DNA from: Candidatus Korobacter versatilis
GTDB taxonomy: Bacteria > Acidobacteriota > Terriglobia > Terriglobales > Acidobacteriaceae
Direction: 5' to 3'
Assembly: GCA_016185395.1 (NCBI GenBank)
Contig: JACPNR010000006.1
Location: 186,001 to 250,000 of the forward strand
Length of the DNA stretch: 64,000 nucleotides
The notes beneath the pieces are model-generated. The model saw only the letters and a program-made list of their open reading frames with translations, ran no database searches and was not told the DNA's origin. The position numbers were made by a program, and so were the translations under genes. Shown in pieces: positions 37,009-44,215 of the stretch; the first letter of the stretch is position 1; every line of letters starts with the position of its first letter.

Positions 37009-38049
37009 GTGTCCGGGCCAGTCAACCTTTCGCAACTGGACGCCGAGCGGCTCACGCCCTCGGCGTTCATCCTGGCACTGCCCAAGGCCGAGCTGCACCT
37101 CCACCTCGAGGGCGCGGTGCAGCCGCGGACGCTGGTGGAACTCTCGCGCCGGCACGACGCCGGGCCGCTCACGCTCCAGCAGGTCGAAGCGCTCTACCGC
37201 TACCAGGACTTCACCGGCTTCATGATGGCCTTCAAGGCGGTGAGCGAACGCCTGCGGACCGCGGAAGACTACGAGCTCATCACCTATGAGCTGATGCGGC
37301 AGCTCGCCGCGGAGAACGTGGTCCATGCCGAGGTCTACATCTCGGCCGGCATCGTCCACTGGCGCAAGCAGGAGTTTGGCCCCATCCTCGCCGGGGCGGA
37401 GCGCGGCCGCGCGCGCGGCGAAAAAGATTTCGGCGTCTCGCTGCTCTGGATCATCGACGCCGTGCGTCACTTCGGTCCGGAGAAAGTGCAGCGCGTGTTC
37501 GAGGACGCCGCGCGCTACCGGAGCGCGAGCGTCGCCGGCGTGGGCATCGGCGGCGACGAGCGCCAGGCCGCGCCGGAACTCTTCCGCGAACAATACGCCT
37601 ACGCCAGGCAGCAGGGACTGCGGCTCACCTGCCACGCCGGAGAGACGGTGGGCCCGGAATCCATTTGGGGCGCGCTGAACCTGGGCGCCGAGCGCATCGG
37701 CCACGGCCTCACCGCGTGGCAGGACCGCGAACTGATGGCCGTGCTGGTGGAGCGCCAGGTGCCGGTCGAGCTCTGCGTCACGTCGAACCTGCGGACGAGC
37801 TGCTGCGCGTCACTCGAACAGCATCCGCTGAAGAACTACTTCGAGCTCGGCGTGATGGTCACGCTGAACTCCGACGACCCGGCGATGTTCCGCACCTCGC
37901 TCGCCCGCGAATACGCGCTGGCGCAGGCGGCGTTCGAGCTGAGCGACGAGCACCTGCGCGAGCTGGCCCGTAACTCCTTTGAGGCCAGCTTCTTACCGGC
38001 GGAGCGCAAGCTGGCCTTCCTGCGGCAGGTGGACACTTTCCCCGGCTAG
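37009..38049 (+). CDS. add: Adenosine deaminase
   Basis: A 346-residue purine salvage enzyme (adenosine to inosine). GTG start 2 bases after the permease stop. Metal ligands His30 and His32 are in KAELHLHLEG, the catalytic HAGE motif is at ~210-213, His in ERIGHGL, and metal/catalytic Asp pair in TLNSDDPAMF. The SNLRT block is typical. An adenine deaminase (same family) cannot be excluded. The close spacing with the permease suggests co-transcription, perhaps coincidental. Confidence 0.9.
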   Translation: MSGPVNLSQLDAERLTPSAFILALPKAELHLHLEGAVQPRTLVELSRRHDAGPLTLQQVEALYRYQDFTGFMMAFKAVSERLRTAEDYELITYELMRQLAAENVVHAEVYISAGIVHWRKQEFGPILAGAERGRARGEKDFGVSLLWIIDAVRHFGPEKVQRVFEDAARYRSASVAGVGIGGDERQAAPELFREQYAYARQQGLRLTCHAGETVGPESIWGALNLGAERIGHGLTAWQDRELMAVLVERQVPVELCVTSNLRTSCCASLEQHPLKNYFELGVMVTLNSDDPAMFRTSLAREYALAQAAFELSDEHLRELARNSFEASFLPAERKLAFLRQVDTFPG

Positions 38050-38084
38050 GCATCATGATGCTTTTATGCTAGCATCATGATGCT
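38050..38084. promoter_or_regulatory. Double palindromic operator of vapBC
   Basis: Two perfect copies of GCATCATGATGC (38050-38061 and 38072-38083), centres 22 bp apart, i.e. on the same face of the helix, with TGCTAGCA between them. The second copy abuts the vapB ATG. It fits binding of a VapBC complex for autorepression. Confidence 0.75.
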
Positions 38085-38342
38085 ATGAAGCCTGCCCGGA
38101 CCACCCTCACGATCGACCGCGATGTGCTCGCCCGGATGAAAGCCGAGATGCGTCGCACCGGCCTCTCCTTCAAGGAGCTCGCAAATCTGGTGCTGCGGCG
38201 TGGCCTTAGTCAACTCGCCGAGCAGCCCAAGGAGAAGAAGCCGTTCGTGATCAAGGCTCGTCCACTCGGCGAACGCCCCGGCATCAACTACGACAAGACA
38301 AGCGAACTGCTGGAACTGGGCGAAGGGCCCTGGCACCGGTGA
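38085..38342 (+). CDS. vapB: VapB-like antitoxin
   Basis: An 85-residue antitoxin. The N-terminus (TTLTIDRDVLARMKAEMRRT, then LSFKELANLVLRRGL) is a ribbon-helix-helix-type DNA-binding unit. The C-terminal ~30 residues (RPLGERPGINYDKTSELLE) are the usual toxin-binding tail. It overlaps the toxin start by GTGA. Confidence 0.88.
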   Translation: MKPARTTLTIDRDVLARMKAEMRRTGLSFKELANLVLRRGLSQLAEQPKEKKPFVIKARPLGERPGINYDKTSELLELGEGPWHR

Positions 38343-38767
38343 TCCTGGTTGATGCGAACATCCTCCTCTACGCCTACGATCCGGGTGCACGACATCACGA
38401 AGCCGCGCGACGCTGGCTGGCACATGCCTTCACGGACGAGCCATCGGTCGGGCTGCCTTGGCCGATGATCCACGCTTTCCTGCGAATCAGCACGAATCCG
38501 CGGCTCTATGAGGCGCCCTATTCCACCGCGGAAGCAGCCGGCATCGTGGCCGGCTGGCTGGCATTACAAAACGTCCGCGCGGTCGTGGCCGGCGACCGGC
38601 ACTGGGAGATCCTGGCCGGGTTGGTCGCTGCTACCGGAGTGCGTGGCCCGGCGATCACCGATGCGGCTCTCGCTGCCCTTGCCATCGAACATGCTGCCAT
38701 CTTGTACTCGACCGACCGCGACTTCGCCCGCTTCCCTGGGCTGAAGTGGAAGGACCCGCTGGAGTAG
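38339..38767 (+). CDS. vapC: VapC-like PIN ribonuclease toxin
   Basis: A 142-residue PIN toxin with GTG start. The active-site acids are in LVDANILLYAYD (Asp5), the downstream ITDAALAALAIEH and STDRDFARFPGL segments. The MIHAFLRISTNPR helix is that of the VapC subfamily acting on tRNA or rRNA; the target is unknown. It is co-translated with vapB. Confidence 0.9.
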   Translation: MILVDANILLYAYDPGARHHEAARRWLAHAFTDEPSVGLPWPMIHAFLRISTNPRLYEAPYSTAEAAGIVAGWLALQNVRAVVAGDRHWEILAGLVAATGVRGPAITDAALAALAIEHAAILYSTDRDFARFPGLKWKDPLE

Positions 38768-38776
38768 GCTAACCGC

Positions 38777-39472
38777 ATGGCCCAGCACATCGGCATCGTC
38801 GCTTGCAGCGCGGAAGGCGCCGCGCTCTGCTACCGCACCATCTGCATCGAGGGCGCGAAGGTCATGGGCGCGCACGACCATCCCGAAGTCTCCATGCACA
38901 CGCACTCGCTCGCGGAATACAAGCAGCACTACCCGCAGGGCGATTGGGAGGGCGTGGCGCGGCTCATGCTCTCCTCGGCGGAGAAGCTGGCGCGCGCCGG
39001 CGCCGACTTCCTCATCTGTCCCGACAACACCATCCACGCGGCCTTCGACCAGGTGGCCGCGAAGTCCCCGCTGCCCTGGCTGCACATCGCGGAAGAGGTC
39101 GCGAAAGAAGCGCAGCGCCACGGCTACAAGCGGCTCGGCGTGCTCGGCACGTATTCCTTGACCGGGACGCACGTCTATCCGGAAAAGCTGGTCGAGCTGG
39201 GCATCGCCTGCGAGTTCCTCGATGAAGCAGGCCGCCGCGAGATCGAGCACATCATCATGGACGAACTCGTCTACGGCCAGCTGCCGCCGGCCTCGCTGCT
39301 CTACTTCCAGGACGCCATCGACGAGTTCAAGCAGCGCGGCTGCGACGCCGTCGTCCTCGGCTGCACCGAGATCCCGCTGCTGGTGCAGGCCGGAGATTCC
39401 GCCCTGCCCACGCTCGATTCCACGCGGCTGCTGGCAAGGGCGGCGCTCAAGCGCGCGTGCGGGGTCGGCTAG
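38777..39472 (+). CDS. Asp/Glu racemase family protein
   Basis: A 231-residue cofactor-independent racemase of the aspartate racemase type. The two catalytic Cys are in FLICPDNTIH and VVLGCTEIPLLV. Substrate could be aspartate or a related acid. It starts 9 bases after vapC but the two are not functionally linked in any obvious way. Confidence 0.88.
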   Translation: MAQHIGIVACSAEGAALCYRTICIEGAKVMGAHDHPEVSMHTHSLAEYKQHYPQGDWEGVARLMLSSAEKLARAGADFLICPDNTIHAAFDQVAAKSPLPWLHIAEEVAKEAQRHGYKRLGVLGTYSLTGTHVYPEKLVELGIACEFLDEAGRREIEHIIMDELVYGQLPPASLLYFQDAIDEFKQRGCDAVVLGCTEIPLLVQAGDSALPTLDSTRLLARAALKRACGVG

Positions 39473-39550
39473 CCCTTCTCTGGGTGGCGCGGCCGCCCTC
39501 GGCCGCTGACGCTAAGGGCGACGTGGGTGCGACTTCCGCAGGTCTGGGGC

Positions 39551-40054
39551 TTACTCTGCTCTGCAGGCGACAATCGCTGCCGAGAGTTCCTGTTGGTTCC
39601 AAGGTACGACCTTGATCCTATTTTCAGCAATTGCCGAGGGCAATCCTGCTGGCGGCGCGTCTCCCTTGTACATCGCCACGACGCCCTTACCCAACGCGAT
39701 ACTCTCTCGAATCTCCCAGTCAACCCACTTGCTCGCGGACGTCGAAGCACTCAAGTAGACGATTGTGACCGACGATTGTCGAATTCGCTCGCGAATACCG
39801 TTCTTAACGTAGTCCGCGTTCTTGCTGTCGAACGGCGTTTTCAATGACCAGTCATTGAACTCAATCGCAGAGTTCTCGTTTTTCGCCTGCCCCCGAAGGA
39901 GGTTAACCTCCTTCAAGTCCTCCGCTGCGAAGCTGATAAAAACGTTACATTTCGGCTGGGCCGCGGCATTTATTTTCTCCGTGACGACTTCGGACAGCTT
40001 GCGGACCTCGCTGGGGGTTAAACCTCTGCTGCTCCCACCACCACCACCACCCAT
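39551..40054 (-). CDS. ThsB-like TIR protein with Met-Gly6 N-terminus
   Basis: A 167-residue TIR protein of the DUF1863/MTH538 class, as in Thoeris ThsB. The ATG at 40054 is 2 bases after the QueC stop and preceded by AAGGGAG, so the protein starts Met plus six Gly (residues 2-7). TIR domain ~37-165: NVFISFAAEDLKEVNLLRGQ, then EFNDWSLKTPFDS, then GIRERIRQSSVTIVYLS, then KWVDWEIRESIALGKGVV with Glu114 as the likely catalytic acid. ThsB enzymes turn NAD into a cyclic ADP-ribose signal. Last gene of a five-gene operon. The glycine run fits an N-terminal deazaguanylation target; that is inference. Confidence 0.88.
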   Translation of the reverse strand: MGGGGGGSSRGLTPSEVRKLSEVVTEKINAAAQPKCNVFISFAAEDLKEVNLLRGQAKNENSAIEFNDWSLKTPFDSKNADYVKNGIRERIRQSSVTIVYLSASTSASKWVDWEIRESIALGKGVVAMYKGDAPPAGLPSAIAENRIKVVPWNQQELSAAIVACRAE

Positions 40055-40056
40055 GA

Positions 40057-40656
40057 TTAGCTTCTCCCTTCGGTAGACCGTCGAAATTCGAGGCATGACA
40101 CGCACTTGCCACAGGGTGATTTCGAGCCAGCATGGCACGAATATGTCCCACTAATCTTCATCTCGGACGCGATTCGCAGCACTTTACTCTTCGGCACTTC
40201 TATCAACGGTGCCGTAACGCTGATGTGATAACCAAAGGCCTGGTGAATCGCTTTTTCGGCACTCTCAACGAACGCTCGGGTCTGATCTGGATAAATCGCG
40301 CTCGAATCATCTAGCAATCCCAAAGCGATGGATTGAACTCCCAAGCCATACGCATAGGCTGCGCCACACAAACAAAACAGGAGATTGCGCCCAGGCAGGA
40401 ACGCGTCCTCCTTTATCCGTCGGTTTCTGCTCGTTAGTCCCGAAGGTATCAGCGCTCCGTAGCCGCGAACATCCATCTTCCTCGGGCGCGGTAATCTCAA
40501 CCGGCGATGCACGTATTGACACGCCGCCCATTCCCTAGCGGAGCACAGTTGTCCGTAGTCGATGAACAGCGGATGAGTCACGATCCCCGATCGGCTAGCC
40601 AGCACCGAGATTACTGTCGAATCGACACCGCCCGAGGAGAGCACCACCAAGGCCAC
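40057..40656 (-). CDS. QueC-like ATP-dependent enzyme (Cap9-like)
   Basis: A 199-residue PP-loop ATPase of the QueC family, which makes preQ0 from 7-carboxy-7-deazaguanine. PP-loop LSSGGVDST (6-14), EDAFLPGRNLLF and Lys157 in PKSKVL are present. The zinc site is Cys174, Cys182, Cys185 and Cys188. Canonical QueC partners (queD, queE, queF, folE) are absent. In type IV CBASS the related Cap9 joins 7-deazaguanine to a protein N-terminus. Flanking TGT- and OGG-like genes make that role more likely here than queuosine synthesis. Confidence 0.88.
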   Translation of the reverse strand: MALVVLSSGGVDSTVISVLASRSGIVTHPLFIDYGQLCSAREWAACQYVHRRLRLPRPRKMDVRGYGALIPSGLTSRNRRIKEDAFLPGRNLLFCLCGAAYAYGLGVQSIALGLLDDSSAIYPDQTRAFVESAEKAIHQAFGYHISVTAPLIEVPKSKVLRIASEMKISGTYSCHAGSKSPCGKCVSCLEFRRSTEGRS

Positions 40657-40663
40657 TTTCCAC

Positions 40664-41332
40664 CTATGCAGATCCAGGTCTGGGCAACGATCGCATCGTC
40701 ACCCAAACCGCCAAATCGAATGCGGCGACGGACAAGGAGGACGAGGCTGCCTGACGACTTACAATACCCTCGATGGCCTCGTACTGTCTTAGTGATTGGA
40801 TACTACCGATTGCGCGGGGAATCACTCCACAAGACTGCAGATAGGCCAACACGTGGCGATCCAGGATCGCTTGGTTAGCAAAACCGACATTCCGAAGGAA
40901 AAGACTTGCTTGTTTCGGGCCGAGGCCAGGGCACAAGTGAACGAACATCTGCCGCGCCAGAACTCCATCGTGCCCGCAATGACCCAAGAGCTCTCCGATA
41001 GTGAAACCGGATCCGTATATTGCGGCCGCGGAGCGACTCAGGTGTTGCGCTCTCACTCTTGGGAAACGGTAGCCACTTAGCCTGAGACTCCTCTCAACCG
41101 ACGATTCCCGCGGAACCACGCCCGGATCTAGCAAGCCCGCGACTTGTAAACCCTCCAAGGCCCTGAATGCAGTTCCATACGAGACGGCAGACCCTAGAAT
41201 CGATGCCGCTAGCTCACGCCAAAGGGCGTCTTCGGCCAAGCCGTCACAGTCCGGCTGGCGGGTAAGGCGATGCGGCAATGCCCTCGCTACCTCAACAACA
41301 ATCTCCTTAAGAGCGGAAAGGGGAACATTCAT
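40664..41332 (-). CDS. OGG-like HhH-GPD glycosylase
   Basis: A 222-residue protein of the helix-hairpin-helix/GPD superfamily, closest in outline to archaeal-type OGG2. The motif LCPGLGPKQASLFLRNVGFA contains the would-be catalytic Lys140, and AILDRHVLAYL has Asp158, the expected spacing. The N-terminal half (~1-100) is helical. OGG homologues are the third ancillary component of type IV CBASS. Its start overlaps the upstream stop by one base (TGATG). Confidence 0.82.
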   Translation of the reverse strand: MNVPLSALKEIVVEVARALPHRLTRQPDCDGLAEDALWRELAASILGSAVSYGTAFRALEGLQVAGLLDPGVVPRESSVERSLRLSGYRFPRVRAQHLSRSAAAIYGSGFTIGELLGHCGHDGVLARQMFVHLCPGLGPKQASLFLRNVGFANQAILDRHVLAYLQSCGVIPRAIGSIQSLRQYEAIEGIVSRQAASSSLSVAAFDLAVWVTMRSLPRPGSA

Positions 41333-42291
41333 CAGTTCGTCTCCCGCAAGAGTGGCCGAAGGTCTTGGAGGATTCGGTCAAACGCCCCGCTGGCCACTTC
41401 AGTACCTACATATTGCCTCAGGGCATCGGAAAACTCTGCATAAAAAACTAGATTGTGTGCCAACACTCGCTGCGCATACGGCACCTCATAGAGCTCTGAT
41501 AGCTTGCGCACCGGACTCGTTGAGGCAAGAAGATCCCAATGATGAAAGTGACTGAGCTTCCCCGTAGAGAACTCAACCGCCGTCTGGCACCACTCAAGTC
41601 CATCGAATGTATCCGCTCCGCTGATTGCCAGCGCTGCGATTGACAACGGATTACCGGTACCCAAAATGTGCAGCGCGCGATTCGGTGCCGCATTATCAAG
41701 TGCCGACCTAATGGCAGCCACAGTCCGCATCCTGTGACGGATGCCATCCCCGAGTTCCCGCTCCGGTACGGCGATAATTGGAGCCGTGTTGATCTTCGCT
41801 ACCTCCGCGACCAAACCAGGAGACTCGGCAGACGTCGCATGCACTATTGGCATGACGGGTATCGGCGCACACGCTTGTTGATCGGCCTCCAACCCTGCGA
41901 TTATCTTCTCCGCTGAGCGCTGCGGGTCTGGCTCTGCGCCGTCGAACGAGAAAGCCATCGTCGGTTTCAATTCACGACAAGCACGCCAAAACTGTTCTGG
42001 GGCCCAGGTCTTGTTCCGTTGCCAATACGATTCGTAATTCCCGCTGTCCAAGAGAACTACCTTGGAGGTGTCCCGAGCTTGCTTGACGCTCCTTATCATG
42101 GCGTCCTGATCCGCCCTGCTAGCATTCACATAGTCATACGCAGACAGCAGGAACTGCGGGAACTGCAAAGCTACCAATAGATCGACGTAATCAGACGGGG
42201 TAAGGTTCGTCTTTACACTCGATACCGACGGAAAGAAGGCCGGCAATGCGAGGGAGCTGTCTCCGATCTGAATGTACGGAATGCGTTTCAA
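41332..42291 (-). CDS. TGT-like transglycosylase (Cap10-like)
   Basis: A 319-residue TIM-barrel protein of the queuine tRNA-ribosyltransferase superfamily. Substrate-binding Asp82 is in LLDSGNYESY. The block ALHILGTGNPLSIAALAISG, then ADTFDGLEWC carries Asp230, the position of the TGT nucleophile. The CxCxxC-His zinc site of true TGT is missing from the C-terminus. So it is not a normal tRNA enzyme and fits the remodelled, partner-binding Cap10 type (or DpdA-like). It lies 8 bases after the SLATT gene and overlaps the OGG gene. Confidence 0.83.
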   Translation of the reverse strand: MKRIPYIQIGDSSLALPAFFPSVSSVKTNLTPSDYVDLLVALQFPQFLLSAYDYVNASRADQDAMIRSVKQARDTSKVVLLDSGNYESYWQRNKTWAPEQFWRACRELKPTMAFSFDGAEPDPQRSAEKIIAGLEADQQACAPIPVMPIVHATSAESPGLVAEVAKINTAPIIAVPERELGDGIRHRMRTVAAIRSALDNAAPNRALHILGTGNPLSIAALAISGADTFDGLEWCQTAVEFSTGKLSHFHHWDLLASTSPVRKLSELYEVPYAQRVLAHNLVFYAEFSDALRQYVGTEVASGAFDRILQDLRPLLRETN

Positions 42292-42299
42292 GATTGTCC

Positions 42300-43184
42300 T
42301 TACCTCACCCTACGCCGAGCTTTCCAGCTAGTGTGCTCACGTGAGATTGCCTCTTCAGTACTTGCAATCCTCGAGCTCAGCTCCGTTTCAGTCTCCGCCA
42401 AAGCAATAAGATTCTCCAAGTGTGTTAGTTCCTCTGCTGCAACGGAATACGCGGTCGAGAGTTCTTCGTAACGCCTAGCTTGAGCCCACGCGCTGAAGCT
42501 GGCTGCCAATGTCATCAAGACACCAGCGGCGCTGAACTGTACAAAGCCGGACCCTTTGAACAGCAGGTTCGTTAGTGCGACGAACTGAATAAACAACACG
42601 CCGGCAAAGAACCATTCCGCTCGACGGCCATTGCTTTTCGCTCGCCTTTCATACCACTCTCGCTGATCCGCGACCCGATATACCAGATAGAACACCTTGC
42701 GCTCATCGAACGAACGGGACCGTACAGTCTTCATCCTCTCGCTTAACTGAGTTCGGTCCACCTCTTGGCCCGCGAGTTCTCCCGCAATGTCTCGCTCGGT
42801 TCGCACCGCCTCAAGCCCGTCGAGAAAGCGATTATCAGCATCGACACAATCGGCAGTGAATGGATCGAGAAGCATCATGTATCTCCACGCGAGCTTCTTT
42901 GCAGACTCCGCCACCGCTCGACACTCAAACCAGGCCTGTTCGTATTTCTTCTGGCGGGTAACGGCAGCGATCAACAGCCCGGCCGCGAGAAAAACGCCTG
43001 CCACTTCAGCCAAGAAATTTGCGGTTTGCGCCGAAATCAAAACCCACGTTGGTACCGCAACAAGCACCCCAACCAGCAGGAAAATACCCAGCTGAATGCC
43101 CAATAGACTGAAGTGCTTCCGCTGGGTCTTGTCAGACGCTGTGTTGGCTGCGCGGTGCAACCATGGATAATCACTGGCTTCCAT
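42300..43184 (-). CDS. SLATT/DUF4231 four-TM protein, likely effector
   Basis: A 294-residue protein from the ATG at 43184; longer starts up to 43322 are possible but give a non-conserved Arg-rich head. It contains two SLATT-type modules, each with two TM helices: YPWLHRAANTASDKTQRKHF followed by TM ~29-75, and REWYERRAKSNGRRAEWFF followed by TM ~190-235. The C-terminal helix (AEELTHLENLIALAETE) is charged. SLATT proteins accompany nucleotide-signal systems and are thought to form pores that kill infected cells. First gene of the five-gene operon. Confidence 0.8.
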   Translation of the reverse strand: MEASDYPWLHRAANTASDKTQRKHFSLLGIQLGIFLLVGVLVAVPTWVLISAQTANFLAEVAGVFLAAGLLIAAVTRQKKYEQAWFECRAVAESAKKLAWRYMMLLDPFTADCVDADNRFLDGLEAVRTERDIAGELAGQEVDRTQLSERMKTVRSRSFDERKVFYLVYRVADQREWYERRAKSNGRRAEWFFAGVLFIQFVALTNLLFKGSGFVQFSAAGVLMTLAASFSAWAQARRYEELSTAYSVAAEELTHLENLIALAETETELSSRIASTEEAISREHTSWKARRRVR

Positions 43185-43333
43185 CGGATAGCGATAAGTT
43201 ACGCCTCTCTGCAGTTGTTCTGTGAACTCTTTATGACTCCAGCGGAACTCCCCATACCAAAGAGAACAGATAGCTACGGGCCGGTCGCACAACCTAGCAC
43301 CGCGCCGCCGCCTAGGCAGCAAACCGGTCGTTC

Positions 43334-43353
43334 TTGTTCCAGAATCCGAACAA
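43334..43353. promoter_or_regulatory. Candidate operator, GTTC-N8-GAAC family (copy D)
   Basis: TTGTTCCAGAATCCGAACAA, with arms extending to 7 bp (CTTGTTC/GAACAAG). It lies 150 bases upstream of the SLATT start and therefore in or near the promoter of the defence operon. The core is identical to copy C in reverse complement. Confidence 0.55.
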
Positions 43354-43561
43354 GGAGTCCTAGGCGAAGAAATAGCGAATCTTCCTCTTGACTTCCTGCC
43401 TCACCTGCGCTATTCAGGGAATGTTATGACAATATGTATAGCTATCTGCAAACACATTGCCCCAGCCGGCGGATCGGGACTCCCATTGCGATTCATTGCG
43501 ATTCCCGCCGCTAACTCGTTGATTCCACAGCCCACGCCTACCCAGGGGAGGGGGTATCCCA

Positions 43562-44071
43562 ATGGCCGCTCCTAAGTCCACTGCCATGAGCAACTTGGCC
43601 CGCTCCCGCCACACGCCCCGCTGCTGCCACGTCAAGACCAACGGACTCCACTGCGGCTCCCCCGCCCTCCGCGGCAACGTCCTCTGCTTCTTCCACGACA
43701 AGTGGCTCGCGAACGCCGCCGACGACATCCTTCCTCCGCTCGAGGACGGTAACGGCGTCCAGTTCTCCCTCATGTACGTCGTCGCCCGGCTCCGCAAGGA
43801 AGCCTTTCGCGACGGACGCGCCGACATCCCCGCCGTCAAGCAGCTTCTCTACGCCCTGCAGACCGCCTCCAACAACCTCCGCCACTGCAACTTCGATCCC
43901 CAGCTCAAGCGCTCCACCACCAGCGCCTTCGCCGATCCCGACCAGGACGACAACGCCGCCGGCGACGATCGGGTGGCACAGGCGCCCTCGCCTGTGGCCG
44001 TTGACCTCGACGTTCCCCGTAAGCCAGTCGGTTCTATTCACCACGGAGACGCGGAGGCCCACGGAGACTAA
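43562..44071 (+). CDS. Conserved hypothetical, Cys/His cluster, repeat-derived tail
   Basis: A 169-residue protein with GGGGAGGGGG before the ATG. Residues ~20-47 hold a likely zinc site (CCHVKTNGLHCGSPALRGNV, then LCFFHDKW), followed by a helical domain (FSLMYVVARLRKEAF). The last ~35 residues (VAQAPSPVAVDLD, SIHHGDAEAHGD) are translated dispersed repeats, a GGCGCCCTCGCC palindrome and a CACGGAG word, so the original stop was probably lost. Similar proteins recur in acidobacteria; the function is unknown. Confidence 0.6.
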   Translation: MAAPKSTAMSNLARSRHTPRCCHVKTNGLHCGSPALRGNVLCFFHDKWLANAADDILPPLEDGNGVQFSLMYVVARLRKEAFRDGRADIPAVKQLLYALQTASNNLRHCNFDPQLKRSTTSAFADPDQDDNAAGDDRVAQAPSPVAVDLDVPRKPVGSIHHGDAEAHGD

Positions 44072-44140
44072 AAGAAATCCGTGCAGATCCGTGCCATCCG
44101 TGGCCGCAGGTTCTCTGCGTCCTCCGCGCCTCGGCGTTGA
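44038..44140. repeat. 'CACGGAG' and 'ATCCGTG' word repeat
   Basis: CACCACGGAGACGCGGAGGC, then ATCCGTGCAGATCCGTGCCA, then TCTCTGCGTCCTCCGCGCCT form an inverted array. The first part is translated as the tail of the previous protein. Same family as inside pcrA. Confidence 0.75.
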
Positions 44141-44215
44141 AGCTTTAGGTTTTCGCTCTTTGACAATTGGATCAGGCGCTTCGCTCGCCGCGGGATCGCG
44201 CCACCCGGAAGCTCG

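Noticed and set aside
40057-42291. Ordinary queuosine/preQ0 biosynthesis cluster
   Set aside because: queD, queE, queF, folE and queA are absent, the TGT lacks its zinc site, and the neighbours are TIR, OGG-like and SLATT genes. A defence context explains the set better.
39551-43184. Complete type IV CBASS
   Set aside because: No CD-NTase (no GSxxxGT plus DxD pattern) was found in the operon or next to it.
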